DNA from: Candidatus Kurthia intestinigallinarum
Lineage (GTDB): Bacteria; Bacillota; Bacilli; Bacillales_A; Planococcaceae
Direction: 5' to 3'
Assembly: GCF_003991225.1 (NCBI RefSeq)
Contig: NZ_JTFC01000011.1
Location: 1 to 54,855, forward strand
Length of the DNA stretch: 54,855 bases
The notes under the pieces are model-generated. The model was given only the letters and a program-made list of their open reading frames with translations. It was not told where the DNA came from and made no database searches. Each line of letters starts with the position of its first letter. The stretch's first letter is position 1. The position numbers were made by a program, and so were the translations under genes. Positions 1 to 8,250 of this stretch are shown here, in pieces.

Positions 1-170
1 TAGCTCCGGTTTCCCGAAGTTATCCCAGTCTACAGGGCAGGTTGCCCACGTGTTACTCACCCGTCCGCCGCTAAATCAGAGAAGCAAGCTTCTCATCATT
101 CGCTCGACTTGCATGTATTAGGCACGCCGCCAGCGTTCGTCCTGAGCCAGGATCAAACTCTCCATAAAAA
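1..170 (-). rRNA. 16S ribosomal RNA, 5' end (partial)
   Basis: Read on the minus strand this begins with the universal 16S start (GAGAGTTTGATCCTGGCTCA) followed by the conserved GGACGAACGCTGGCGGCG block. The gene runs off the left edge, so only about the first 170 bases are present. The exact 5' end is placed by comparison with Bacillus 16S and may be off by a few bases. Any reading frame across this stretch is spurious. Confidence 0.97.
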
Positions 171-317
171 GTGTTTGAAAGCTCATTTGCTTTGCTAGCG
201 TTATCTTGCTTGATAACATTTTGTTTCGATTCAATTGAACCGAATTTATTGTGATTACATCTTGCTTGTTCAGTTTTCAAGGTTCATTTCGTTTGCCGTT
301 ATCTTAACGACTCATTC

Positions 318-347
318 ATTATATCATCATAACTTCCAAGAAGTCAA
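318..347 (-). promoter_or_regulatory. rrn promoter, proximal
   Basis: On the minus strand TTGACT (347-342) and TATAAT (323-318) are 18 bases apart. This is the closest of three tandem sigma-A promoters to the 16S gene. Between it and the 16S start lies a leader of about 140 bases that includes CCTTGAAAACTGAACAA, a segment that is common in Bacillus rrn leaders and thought to take part in processing. Confidence 0.75.
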
Positions 348-401
348 CAACTTTTTTAAAAAAGTTTTTTTATGATGTTTTGTTGTTTTCACAACTTTTA
401 T

Positions 402-430
402 ATAATAACAATTGTTTCAAGGCTTGTCAA
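402..430 (-). promoter_or_regulatory. rrn promoter, middle
   Basis: Consensus -35 TTGACA (430-425) and -10 TATTAT (407-402) are 17 bases apart on the minus strand. Just downstream is the small inverted repeat GTTGTtttcACAAC (382-395). Confidence 0.78.
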
Positions 431-468
431 ACATTTTTTATAATGTTGTTTGCCAATCAACGTTTATA

Positions 469-497
469 ACTATACATCTCGTTTTATAGACTGTCAA
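469..497 (-). promoter_or_regulatory. rrn promoter, distal
   Basis: Consensus -35 TTGACA (497-492) and -10 TATAGT (474-469) are 17 bases apart on the minus strand. A weaker match (TTGTGA, 17 bases, TATATT) lies a little further upstream, near 530-560, and could be a fourth start. The rest of 171-637 is very AT-rich leader DNA without a gene. Confidence 0.75.
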
Positions 498-637
498 CAA
501 TGTTTCGTCCAGATCATTACTTCTCTATCTAATATAATGATTTGTTCACTACATCACAAACTTCATTATCTATTTCAACTTTTTTTCTTCTATAATTAAT
601 AAATTTAAAACATCAGCTATTTCAGCGGTTTTTCTAT

Positions 638-679
638 AAAAAAAGCAGGAGGCATTGTACAACGCCTCCTACTTTTATG
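638..679 (-). terminator. Intrinsic terminator of the purine permease gene
   Basis: Perfect stem GGAGGCGTTGTACAATGCCTCC-type hairpin followed on the minus strand by a run of T. It separates the permease gene from the rrn promoters. Confidence 0.88.
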
Positions 680-707
680 ATAATTCACGTATTGTTTCTT
701 CTATATA

Positions 708-2018
708 TTATCGAACCCAGATAAAGTACGCTAAGAAGACAAAGAACATAACATACATTAATGGATGTACTTCTTTACGACGACCAGCTAAGATCATCGT
801 AATTGGATAGAAGATAAAACCGACCGCGATACCCGTTGCGATACTGTAGCCCATCGGCATCATAAATACGGTTAAGAATGCTGGAACAGCGATTTCAAAG
901 TCATTCCATTCAATTAAGCGTAATGACGATACCATTAGTACTCCAACCATTACTAATGCTGGTGCTGTTACTGCTCCAGTTAAAACATCTAGTAATGGGA
1001 AGAAGAATAGCGATAAAGCGAATAAAATGGCAACGATAACAGATGAGAAACCTGAACGAGCGCCAGCTGCTACACCTGAAGTTGATTCAACATAAGCTGT
1101 TGTTGTTGATGTACCGAAAAGTGAACCAATTGTTGTACCAAGTGCATCAGCCATTAATGCACGACCTGCGCGAGGCATTGTACCATCTTTACGAATTAAA
1201 CCAGCTTTATCTGCTACAGCCATTAATGTACCTGCTGTATCAAAGAAATCAACGAATAAGAATGTTAATACGACAATTAAGAATTGTGTATTTAATAATG
1301 AGCCGAAATCATGAATGATTGGATCAAGTGCAACACCAAATGTAGATGATACGCTTGGTACTGCTGAAACGATTGATTCTGGTGTTTTAACTACACCCGT
1401 AACCATACCAACAATTGCTGTAATAACGATTGTGAAGAAAATTCCGCCACTAACTTTTTTCGTTAAGAAAATGACCGCTAAGAAAATTCCGAAGATTGCT
1501 AATAGAACACTGCCTTGTGAAAGGTCGCCTAATGTAATAAAAGTTGATTCACTTGCAACGATAATTCCTGCGCCTTTTAAACCAACAAACGTAATGAATA
1601 AACCGATACCTGCTGATACCGCATATTTTAATTGCTGTGGAATAGCATTAATAATTGTTTCACGAATACCTGTTAATGATAAAAGAATAAAAATAACACC
1701 TGAGAAGAATACACCTGTTAAACCAGTTTGCCATGGAATACCATATGTTAATACAACGGTATAAGCAAAGAATGCATTTAATCCCATACCTGGTGCGAGT
1801 GCGATTGGGAATTTTGCGATAACACCCATAATTAATGAACCAACGATAGCTGCAAGAGCAGTTGCTACGAATACAGCGCCTTTATCCATTCCTGCATCTG
1901 CTAAAATTAGAGGGTTTACCGCTAAAATGTAGGCCATTGCTAGGAATGTTGTGACACCCCCAATGATTTCTCGGCTATAAGTAGTACCGAGCTCATCAAA
2001 TAGGAAATACTTTTTCAT
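708..2018 (-). CDS. pbuG: Guanine/hypoxanthine permease, NCS2 (AzgA/PbuG) family
   Basis: This 436-residue membrane protein imports purine bases by proton symport. It has the family's full length, about a dozen hydrophobic segments, the N-terminal block LAPGMGLNAFFAY near residue 75, the DFFDTAGTLMAVADKAGL signature near residue 257, and the serine/threonine-rich GTSTTTAYVESTSGVAAG block near residue 303; the last two line the substrate site in AzgA-type proteins. It stands alone between its own riboswitch and its own terminator. A guanine-sensing riboswitch upstream implies guanine or hypoxanthine as substrate rather than uracil or xanthine. In B. subtilis, pbuG is likewise controlled by a purine riboswitch. 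A close paralogue such as pbuO cannot be excluded from sequence alone. Confidence 0.92.
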   Translation of the reverse strand: MKKYFLFDELGTTYSREIIGGVTTFLAMAYILAVNPLILADAGMDKGAVFVATALAAIVGSLIMGVIAKFPIALAPGMGLNAFFAYTVVLTYGIPWQTGLTGVFFSGVIFILLSLTGIRETIINAIPQQLKYAVSAGIGLFITFVGLKGAGIIVASESTFITLGDLSQGSVLLAIFGIFLAVIFLTKKVSGGIFFTIVITAIVGMVTGVVKTPESIVSAVPSVSSTFGVALDPIIHDFGSLLNTQFLIVVLTFLFVDFFDTAGTLMAVADKAGLIRKDGTMPRAGRALMADALGTTIGSLFGTSTTTAYVESTSGVAAGARSGFSSVIVAILFALSLFFFPLLDVLTGAVTAPALVMVGVLMVSSLRLIEWNDFEIAVPAFLTVFMMPMGYSIATGIAVGFIFYPITMILAGRRKEVHPLMYVMFFVFLAYFIWVR

Positions 2019-2048
2019 GATACTTAATTCCTCCGATGTCGTCTTTTG

Positions 2049-2205
2049 AAAAAAAGAAAGAGGTATACGACGATTTTGTCATATACCTCAACGATTTCTG
2101 CTACTGCAGAGAGAAGAAACACATTGTTTCTTCAATCGTAGTCAAATCATTTACGGTGATTTGGTAGAAACTTTCGAGCCTTATTCTCGATTTTATACGA
2201 CGACG
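2049..2205 (-). promoter_or_regulatory. Guanine (purine) riboswitch with terminator
   Basis: The aptamer (about 2205-2133) contains the invariant GTTTCTACC and CCGTAAA core elements, P2 arms TCGAG/CTCGA and P3 arms AAATCA/TGATTT. The ligand-selecting base in the 3' junction reads GAC, not GAT, so C74 predicts guanine or hypoxanthine recognition. Downstream, GAGGTATA pairs with TATACCTC (2060-2089) and is followed by T-rich sequence, forming a terminator. Its TCGTA segment can alternatively pair with the P1 3' strand TACGA. The layout is that of an OFF switch: purine binding favours termination. Confidence 0.95.
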
Positions 2206-2223
2206 TTATTTAATTACAGTGAT

Positions 2224-2252
2224 AATATAACACGACTCCCATCACCTTTCAA
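2224..2252 (-). promoter_or_regulatory. Promoter of the pbuG riboswitch transcript
   Basis: TTGAAA (2252-2247) and TATATT (2229-2224) are 17 bases apart on the minus strand, placed just upstream of the aptamer. Confidence 0.7.
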
Positions 2253-2403
2253 GCTATTTTACGAACATTTATTATATTTTAAACACTATAGTTCGTGAAT
2301 CAATTGAGTTTTTCAGATCAAAGCACTTAAAAGAATTATTCCTTGCAATTTTACATAAAAAAAGTGTTAACTGAAGAAAACCACTTACGAGGAGGATACT
2401 AAA

Positions 2404-3027
2404 ATGCCTTATATTGCACCCGCTGAAAGATATCAACAGCTCATTTCTGAAAAACGTGTATGGCTAAGTGACATCACACAGCCTACTCACTTTGTTGAAT
2501 GTGTCATCATGTGGGATGATTCTACAAATCAACTGCATGATGTTTGTTTCGAGAATTGTCGCTTTCAAGAGTGTGATTTTTCTAATTTTGAATTACTAGA
2601 TGTCGTATTTAAAAAGTGTGATTTATCCAATGTTTTATTCCACGATGCTATTTTATATCGCACGGAATTTTATCAAGGGAAATTACTTGGTACGGAATTT
2701 CTACAAACAACCATGAAGCATGTTGGATTTTTTGACTCTGTTATTAACTATGGCCAATTCTCTGAAAGTAAATTTAAAGAATGTCAGTTTAAAAAATGTG
2801 AATTAAAAGAGACCCTCTTCCGATATGTGACACTAAATGATATACTTTTCGACTACTGTGAATTACATGATAGTGATTTTACTGAAACATCGTTTAAAGG
2901 AATCGACTTATCCACTTGTGAGTTCGATACAATCCAAATTGATGCAAATGCTTTAAAGGGCTTAACGATTCGCTTTGACCAAGCTGCAAGTTTACTCCCT
3001 CCACTCGGCGTTACAATTAAATATTAA
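2404..3027 (+). CDS. Pentapeptide-repeat protein
   Basis: This 207-residue soluble protein has a run of pentapeptide repeats of the A(D/N)LxX type from about residue 45 to 175. Examples are CRFQECDFSNFELLDVVFKK and the stretches FKKCELKETLF and CELHDSDFTETSF. Such repeats fold as a right-handed quadrilateral beta helix. Some family members (Qnr, MfpA, McbG) mimic DNA and protect gyrase, but many have no known role, and nothing here proves gyrase protection. It has no signal peptide or membrane segment. A GAGGAGG site sits 9 bases before the ATG. It is a single-gene unit on the plus strand, sharing a bidirectional terminator with the convergent hydrolase. Confidence 0.88.
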   Translation: MPYIAPAERYQQLISEKRVWLSDITQPTHFVECVIMWDDSTNQLHDVCFENCRFQECDFSNFELLDVVFKKCDLSNVLFHDAILYRTEFYQGKLLGTEFLQTTMKHVGFFDSVINYGQFSESKFKECQFKKCELKETLFRYVTLNDILFDYCELHDSDFTETSFKGIDLSTCEFDTIQIDANALKGLTIRFDQAASLLPPLGVTIKY

Positions 3028-3036
3028 AAAATAACA

Positions 3037-3075
3037 AAAGAAGGAATCGCGCTAACGCACGATTCCTTCTTTTTA
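3037..3075. terminator. Bidirectional terminator between convergent genes
   Basis: The stem GAAGGAATCG / CGATTCCTTC is flanked by A-rich and T-rich runs and serves both neighbouring genes. Its loop and arm sequence (GAATCGCG..GCACGATTC) resembles the core hairpin of the dispersed repeat in this window. Confidence 0.88.
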
Positions 3076-3885
3076 TGCACCTACATATTGGTCAACGAAT
3101 GCGAGAAGCATTTTATTAAACTCCACAGGTTCTTCTAACTGAGGTAAATGACCAGATGTTTCAAATATATAGGAATGGCCTGTTTTAACACGCTTAGCGC
3201 ATTCCTGTGCATGTTGATGTGACCAATACGCGCTATGTTCACAACCAACAAATAAAATCGGCACTGTTATTTGAGGTAATACATCCAACCAATTTTCAAA
3301 GAAGTGATTAAATAATAGTGGCTTCGTTACAATATAATCAAACTGATGGTCTTGCTTTTTATAATGGGCAATTTTCTCCCGAAGCACGATATCAATCTCT
3401 TTGAATGTAGCTTCTGGTAAATCGCGCGCTAGCGTCTCATCGAAATTATCGTATGTGACATCATACATACCATATTTCCACGACTTATCATTAATCATTT
3501 TCGGTGTTTGGTCTATAGACATAATCGCTCGTACATTTTCACTACCATGTAGCATAATGTAAGCGTAAATTGCTGACATCCCCTGCGAGTGACCAATTAA
3601 GATAGGTTTTTCTAACTTCAGTAGCTCAATCAAATCGTGTAAATCTTCACCATGACGTGCAATATGCTGACCATACGTGACATTTTGTGATGCACCGTGA
3701 TTTCGACGGTCAAAGCCAATTACACGAAAGCCGCCATATGCAAGTAGCGCTTCTACTTGATTAAACCATGATTTTGCATTTCCGCCGTAACCCGCAATTA
3801 ATACGATAGGTTGTCCTTCACCGACATCGAAATAGGAAAGTGTTGCTTGGTCACTTGTAACAAAATAATTCATTTGAAATTCCAT
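3073..3885 (-). CDS. Alpha/beta hydrolase
   Basis: This is a soluble serine hydrolase of about 270 residues with a typical alpha/beta fold. The oxyanion region reads VLIAGYGGNAKSW, the nucleophile elbow is GHSQG, and the catalytic histidine is in ETSGHLPQLEEP near the C-terminus. The expected acidic residue after strand 6 falls in VGCEHSAYW, where a glutamate replaces the more usual aspartate. The ATG at 3885 is chosen because AAGGGTG lies about 8 bases upstream; the ATG nine codons earlier has no ribosome site. The substrate is unknown: esterases, haloperoxidase-like enzymes and lactonases all share this scaffold. It is a single gene between two terminators. Confidence 0.85.
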   Translation of the reverse strand: MEFQMNYFVTSDQATLSYFDVGEGQPIVLIAGYGGNAKSWFNQVEALLAYGGFRVIGFDRRNHGASQNVTYGQHIARHGEDLHDLIELLKLEKPILIGHSQGMSAIYAYIMLHGSENVRAIMSIDQTPKMINDKSWKYGMYDVTYDNFDETLARDLPEATFKEIDIVLREKIAHYKKQDHQFDYIVTKPLLFNHFFENWLDVLPQITVPILFVGCEHSAYWSHQHAQECAKRVKTGHSYIFETSGHLPQLEEPVEFNKMLLAFVDQYVGA

Positions 3886-3953
3886 GCATGCTTCACCCTT
3901 TATTCTAGACATTTATCTATTTAATACCCTTTGGAAAATAGCGGTAAACGGCA

Positions 3954-3986
3954 TAAAAAAAGAACCGCGCAATAGCACGATTCTCT
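3954..3986 (-). terminator. Intrinsic terminator of the LysM gene
   Basis: AGAATCGTGCTATTGCGCGGTTCT forms a hairpin on the minus strand, followed by a T-run. The hairpin sequence is nearly identical to the core of the 50761-50893 repeat copy. Confidence 0.8.
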
Positions 3987-4009
3987 AATTTATTCGACTA
4001 GACTACTTC

Positions 4010-4693
4010 CTAGTACCAACCGTTTTTAACCCAGAAAGATTTAGCTGCTTCCCATGAACCGTAACGTTGTTTAACATAGTTGTTTGCAACGCGTTCTTGG
4101 TTAGCTGCAGAGTAATCACCATTTAAGTATGATTTATCTAATTGGTAGCGACCGATGTATTTACCAGTTGCGCTACGTGCTGAGTATGAACCACTTGATT
4201 CTTTGTTTGCGATCCACTCTTTAGCTGAGTTAGAACCTGCTGATGCTGAAGTTGTACGTTTGTATGATTGAGTAGCTGGTTTTTTGTAAGTTGCTTTTTG
4301 TGTATAAGATTTCTTAGCAGCCGTGTTTGTGCTGTATGATTTTTGCGTGTTGTATGCTGGTTTTTTATACGTTGATTGTGCTTTGTAAGTTGTTTGTGTT
4401 TTAGGTGCACTGTAAGTTGTTGTGGCTTGAGAAGTCTTTGTTACAGCTTGTCCTTTTGAAGGAATTGTTAAACGTTCACCTACATAGATCATATTAGGGT
4501 TTGCAATTCCATTTGCTGAAGCAATACTGTTTACTAGAGAGAAGTCACCAACATATTTTTGAGAAATCTTTGCTAAAGTGTCTCCTGACTGAACTGTATA
4601 TGCTGTTTGTGCGCTCGCATTTGAAGCTCCTGCAAATGCTGCTAATCCTACGGCTAATGTTGTTCCGGCTACTAAAGCTTTGATTGATTTCAT
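4010..4693 (-). CDS. Secreted LysM protein with Apf-like lysozyme-fold C-terminus
   Basis: This 227-residue secreted wall protein has three parts. Residues 1-28 are a signal peptide ending ASNASA-QT. Residues 31-77 are one LysM peptidoglycan-binding domain (YTVQSGDTLAKISQKY...ERLTIPS). A low-complexity Thr/Lys/Gln/Tyr-rich linker of about 70 residues leads to a C-terminal domain from about residue 155 (EWIANKESSGSYSARS..GRYQL..NQERVANNYVKQRYGSW) ending in SFWVKNGWY. That domain matches the short transglycosylase-like region of aggregation-promoting-factor and IsaA-like proteins; the ES pair after EWIANK supplies the candidate catalytic glutamate. The role inferred is peptidoglycan cleavage during growth. 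AAGGTGG lies 13 bases before the ATG, a slightly long spacing. A 560-base AT-rich region precedes it. Confidence 0.88.
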   Translation of the reverse strand: MKSIKALVAGTTLAVGLAAFAGASNASAQTAYTVQSGDTLAKISQKYVGDFSLVNSIASANGIANPNMIYVGERLTIPSKGQAVTKTSQATTTYSAPKTQTTYKAQSTYKKPAYNTQKSYSTNTAAKKSYTQKATYKKPATQSYKRTTSASAGSNSAKEWIANKESSGSYSARSATGKYIGRYQLDKSYLNGDYSAANQERVANNYVKQRYGSWEAAKSFWVKNGWY

Positions 4694-5252
4694 ATTAAAT
4701 AATTTTCCACCTTTTTTTAAGTTTTGTCACTTTCACGTCTCGTCTTGCACGCTTATATTTTCCTGCGCTTCGTTTTGCGCTCGCTTGTTTTAAGCTGAGA
4801 TAAGATTACCATGCTGAATTTTGACATAGAAGTCGGAAATATTACAAAAATATTAAAGGACATGCCTTTTATTACAAATTGCAGTAATTTATAAAGACAA
4901 TTCAGATTATTTAAGTCTTTTTTTATTCATTTTTTAATGTTATTCGATAAAAAAAGGGTTTATATGGTTTTTATAAAAAGAATAAAAAAAAATGAAAAAT
5001 AATAAATTTCTTGTATTTTTTTAAATTCTGGGTGTTTTCTTTAACTTTTTTTACTTTTTAAGTATAAAAAAGGAATTATTTTTAACTTAATTTGTAAATA
5101 ACATTTTCGTTTTTAAGCTAAATGTATGGTTCATTCTTTTATTTTTTTTAGCACCTTATGTTTTATAAGTAAAAGGCCTTAAAATTACTTAAAATGAGCT
5201 TATTACATGACGCTTTCTTCTATAATAAAGAAATTACGAGAGGAGCTTTTCA
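4694..5252. other. Long AT-rich divergent intergenic region
   Basis: No gene is visible. The part next to the LysM gene (4694-4800) is a GC-richer leader with repeated GCGC segments. The centre (4860-5200) is dominated by A and T runs. A -10-like TATAAT at 5221-5226 precedes the decarboxylase gene, without a good -35. I found no riboswitch motif in it. Confidence 0.6.
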
Positions 5253-6650
5253 ATGAATCAACAACGAACACCGCTTTTTGATAAGCTAAAAAACTATGCA
5301 TCAAGTAAAACAACGTTTCATGTACCAGGGCATAAAAATGGTACGGTATTTCCTACATGGGCGCGTACCTACTATCAATCTCTTTTACAAATCGATGCAA
5401 CAGAGATTACTGGAATGGATGATTTGCATGCACCAGAGGAGGCCATTTTAGAAGCACAGCAATTATTGCAAGATCACTATCAATCTCAAAGAAGTTATTT
5501 TCTAGTAAATGGCTCGACTGTAGGAAATTTAACGATGATTTTAACAACACTTCAAGCTGGAGATTTTGTACTTGTCCAGCGCAACTGTCATAAATCGATT
5601 TTAAATGGTCTTGAGTTAGCTGGCGCACACCCTATTTTTCTCGCGCCTTCCTATAACAGCGACTGGCAGCTTGCAACAAGTTTAACAACTAATTGTGTCA
5701 AGCAAGCGTTCAAACAATTCAAGGAAGTAAAAGCGTTGATTTTAACCTATCCAAATTATTATGGACTCGCTCAGCAAAATATTAGGGAGCTCATTGATAC
5801 CGCACATGATTACGGGGCAATTGTTTTAGTAGATGAGGCGCACGGAGCTCATTTTACATTAGATAGCTTTCCAAAGAGTTCTCTTCACTTTGGTGCTGAT
5901 ATAGTTATCCAATCTGCTCATAAAACCTTGCCTGCCATGACAATGGGCTCTTACTTACATATTGGAAGCCAGCGCATAGATTGTGCACGCATTGAACATT
6001 ATCTTCAAATGTTGCAGTCTAGTAGCCCTTCTTATCCGATTATGGGGTCTCTTGATCTTGCTCGGTTTTATTTAGCCACTTATATAGAAGAAACTCCATT
6101 AATACAATCGATAAATCGATTCAAGAAAGCACTCAATTCACTTGAAATGATTCGAGTAGTAGAAGCTCCTGACAACTATTATGTAGATCCTTTAAAGGTA
6201 ACCATTCAATCAACACAGCAAGTAAGTGGCTATACGCTCCAAGCCGCTCTTGAATCGGTTGGTATTTATCCAGAACTTGCAGATCCTTATAATGTGCTAT
6301 TTGTTTTACCTCTCGCTGTTACGGATTATACGGAAATACTTCAAAATATAGCTGTTGCCTTAAAAAATTTAGCAAAAGAAAAACTGCCTACTATACAAAG
6401 TGTTCCTTCTCACACGACAATGCTCGCAATGAGTTATGCAGAGCTACGTAACGCCTCAACTGAATTTATCTCAATAAAAGAAGCGAGTGGACGCATTAGC
6501 GCTGAAATGGTGACGCCATATCCACCAGGAATCCCGCTTATTATGTATGGTGAAAAAATAAGTGATACGCAACTGGAGGCACTTTCAAACTATGAACGAT
6601 TTCATGGTGGTGAAAAACTAGCAGAAGGATTACTACGTGTCATCCAATAA
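5253..6650 (+). CDS. Orn/Lys/Arg decarboxylase-family PLP enzyme (YaaO/SpeA-like)
   Basis: This 465-residue PLP-dependent enzyme belongs to the fold-type-I group of basic amino acid decarboxylases. Diagnostic segments are FHVPGHKNG near residue 22, ITGMDDLHAPEEAI near residue 53, LVNGSTVGN near residue 84, LVDEAHGAHF near residue 192 and SAHKTLPAMT, whose lysine binds PLP. The length matches the short Bacillus forms (YaaO, SpeA about 480-490 residues) rather than the 700-residue E. coli enzymes. The likely reaction is decarboxylation of arginine or lysine for polyamine synthesis, but substrate cannot be assigned by eye. GAGAGGAG precedes the ATG. It is a single-gene unit with its own terminator, convergent with the radical SAM cassette. 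Confidence 0.87.
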   Translation: MNQQRTPLFDKLKNYASSKTTFHVPGHKNGTVFPTWARTYYQSLLQIDATEITGMDDLHAPEEAILEAQQLLQDHYQSQRSYFLVNGSTVGNLTMILTTLQAGDFVLVQRNCHKSILNGLELAGAHPIFLAPSYNSDWQLATSLTTNCVKQAFKQFKEVKALILTYPNYYGLAQQNIRELIDTAHDYGAIVLVDEAHGAHFTLDSFPKSSLHFGADIVIQSAHKTLPAMTMGSYLHIGSQRIDCARIEHYLQMLQSSSPSYPIMGSLDLARFYLATYIEETPLIQSINRFKKALNSLEMIRVVEAPDNYYVDPLKVTIQSTQQVSGYTLQAALESVGIYPELADPYNVLFVLPLAVTDYTEILQNIAVALKNLAKEKLPTIQSVPSHTTMLAMSYAELRNASTEFISIKEASGRISAEMVTPYPPGIPLIMYGEKISDTQLEALSNYERFHGGEKLAEGLLRVIQ

Positions 6651-6651
6651 A

Positions 6652-6685
6652 AAATGAGCCACACAATCATGCGTGGCTCATTTTT
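6652..6685. terminator. Bidirectional terminator
   Basis: ATGAGCCAC pairs with GTGGCTCAT around a short loop, with A- and T-rich flanks. It ends both the decarboxylase gene and, on the minus strand, the radical SAM cassette just after the small peptide gene. Confidence 0.88.
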
Positions 6686-6688
6686 ATA

Positions 6689-6775
6689 TTAGTTTAAGTT
6701 ACCTGGTACAGTCTTCATGATGCGACCCGAGTTTACTTTCTTCACGGGTGTAGTTGCTGGTCGTAATACACGCAT
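6689..6775 (-). CDS. 28-residue peptide, candidate RiPP precursor
   Basis: This short open frame starts with ATG behind an exceptionally strong site, AAGGGAGGTGACAAT, and stops just before the cassette terminator. The peptide begins MRVLRPATTPVKK, continues VNSGRIMK and ends TVPGNLN; it has no cysteine, is basic, and has no signal peptide or membrane helix. It starts 30 bases after the stop of the radical SAM/SPASM gene on the same strand. Position, ribosome site and size suggest that it is the substrate of that enzyme. The identity as a RiPP precursor is inference; no known family (streptide, SCIFF, epipeptide, mycofactocin) is recognisable. A free signalling peptide is an alternative. Confidence 0.62.
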   Translation of the reverse strand: MRVLRPATTPVKKVNSGRIMKTVPGNLN

Positions 6776-6805
6776 ATTGTCACCTCCCTTCAAAGAATCA
6801 TTAGA

Positions 6806-8131
6806 TTACACTTCTTGTAAGCTGTTTTTCCATACAAGATTCAATACTTTTTTAATATTCTTCTTCTCTGAAGGACATGGACGTTCTCCGGATACAACAC
6901 GGTACCATGGGCAGTGATTGCCCTGACAAGCTGGGCGGAAGAAGCACGACTGACAAACCGTATCTGTTTCTTCTCCTGACAATAACCATGAAGCGATTTT
7001 ATCGTAATCTAAATCCATCGTACCATCTGCATTAATATGCCCAACTTTATTCACTTCTTCGTCAAGCACTGTCGTACATTTATAAAGTTGACCGTCTGAG
7101 CCGATTACCATTGCATTAGGCTTTGCAGCGTAGCATACAGCAGCTGTTGGATTCAGTGCACCTTCAACCATATTACTCATCGCAAGCCCTTTATCGATTG
7201 CTGTTTCTGTAAATTCCCAGATTTTTTTATTCGCTGTAATATGTGTGCATGTTGGAATTTCCTCATCGTTTGGACCACCCCAGCGCCCTACTGGACGGAA
7301 GAATACACCAAAACGTTTATCCTCTGCAAAATGTTCTTTTAAGAAGTCGATTAAATGTTCTGTTTCACGTAAATTGTCTTCGTCAAAGTTGATGCGGATT
7401 GTCATATTGAAGTCACCTTCAACATCACGTAATGTTTTTAAGTTATCTACAATTCGCTCAAATGAGCCTTGGCCCCCAATCATATGACGACGTGCATCAT
7501 GGACTGCTTGCACACCATCGATTGTCACCATATATTGAGAGACATTCCATGATAATAGCTTTTCAAATGTTTCACGATTTAAGAAGTAACCATTCGTTAC
7601 GACATCTGCGGAATAATTAATATTATTATCCGCCGCAATCGTCATATATTCTTTAGAAAGCTCTTCGATGATACCAAGCTCAAGCAATGGCTCACCACCA
7701 AACCAGCTAATGTGTAAATCATTCAATGTTCCTGCACGCTCAGCTACTAATGCTTTAACGCCTGCTTTTGTTTCATCTGTCATACGCCCTTTTGCAAAAG
7801 ACTCATAACAGTAGCGGCAGCGGAAATTACATTGCTCCGTTGTCATTAAAATTAAGTGCAACATATCGGTACGGTGCATCGATTGGTGTAATAAATCGGC
7901 ACGTTGCATTTCATTTACCGTATCCTTGACGATAAAGCCACTCTCAAATAGCGCTTGCTTTACTTCTGTATCAAGTGCTGTCGAGCCTTGGCGTTTCAGT
8001 GCTGTCATGACTTCCTCGCGTTCGCCTGCTTCGAAGTTCACAATAGCGCCTGTATAGCTGTTATAAACAACTAACCCGCCGTCCTCTGTTTTTGTTAATG
8101 CGTTAAATTTTGATGGTATGTATGTCACCAT
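6806..8131 (-). CDS. Radical SAM/SPASM peptide maturase
   Basis: This 441-residue enzyme shows three regions. Residues 1-90 (FNALTKTEDGGLVVYNSYTG onward) look like the PqqD-type recognition region at the front of many peptide maturases. The radical SAM core starts at CNFRCRYC (C101, C105, C108), which binds the 4Fe-4S cluster, and includes SWFGGEPLL near residue 142. The SPASM domain carries C333, C352 (spacing GX4C), C393, C396, C402, C407 and C419, enough for two auxiliary clusters. Such enzymes modify backbone or side chains of ribosomally made peptides. GAGGGGGAA lies about 9 bases before the ATG. Candidate substrates are the 28-residue peptide downstream and the 46-residue protein upstream. 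An anaerobic sulfatase-maturase relative is less likely because no sulfatase is nearby. Confidence 0.9.
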   Translation of the reverse strand: MVTYIPSKFNALTKTEDGGLVVYNSYTGAIVNFEAGEREEVMTALKRQGSTALDTEVKQALFESGFIVKDTVNEMQRADLLHQSMHRTDMLHLILMTTEQCNFRCRYCYESFAKGRMTDETKAGVKALVAERAGTLNDLHISWFGGEPLLELGIIEELSKEYMTIAADNNINYSADVVTNGYFLNRETFEKLLSWNVSQYMVTIDGVQAVHDARRHMIGGQGSFERIVDNLKTLRDVEGDFNMTIRINFDEDNLRETEHLIDFLKEHFAEDKRFGVFFRPVGRWGGPNDEEIPTCTHITANKKIWEFTETAIDKGLAMSNMVEGALNPTAAVCYAAKPNAMVIGSDGQLYKCTTVLDEEVNKVGHINADGTMDLDYDKIASWLLSGEETDTVCQSCFFRPACQGNHCPWYRVVSGERPCPSEKKNIKKVLNLVWKNSLQEV

Positions 8132-8204
8132 TCTGATTCCCCCTCATTCATTTCACTTTCGCCAATGAAATGATGTTTTTTGGCCTTCTAAACCAACTGG
8201 AGAA

Positions 8205-8250
8205 CATAAAAAATCCACTCATATTTTCATTGCTAAATAAGAGTGGATTG
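8205..8250 (-). terminator. Terminator-like hairpin between the small protein and the radical SAM gene
   Basis: On the minus strand AATCCACTC and GAGTGGATT pair across a 20-base loop and are followed at once by TTTTT. It would reduce read-through from the small gene into the maturase gene, giving more small-protein mRNA than enzyme mRNA. Confidence 0.65.

Noticed and set aside
71-280. A 69-codon open frame on the minus strand at the left edge
   Set aside because: It overlaps the 5' end of the 16S rRNA gene and its leader; it has no ribosome site and is a chance frame.
4694-4860. Possible c-di-AMP (ydaO) riboswitch in the leader of the LysM gene
   Set aside because: Cell-wall genes often carry this switch, but none of its conserved blocks are present and the leader is too short.
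4800-4900. WalR (TGTWAH-N5-TGTWAH) sites before the LysM gene
   Set aside because: TGTAAT occurs, but no second half-site at the right spacing was found.
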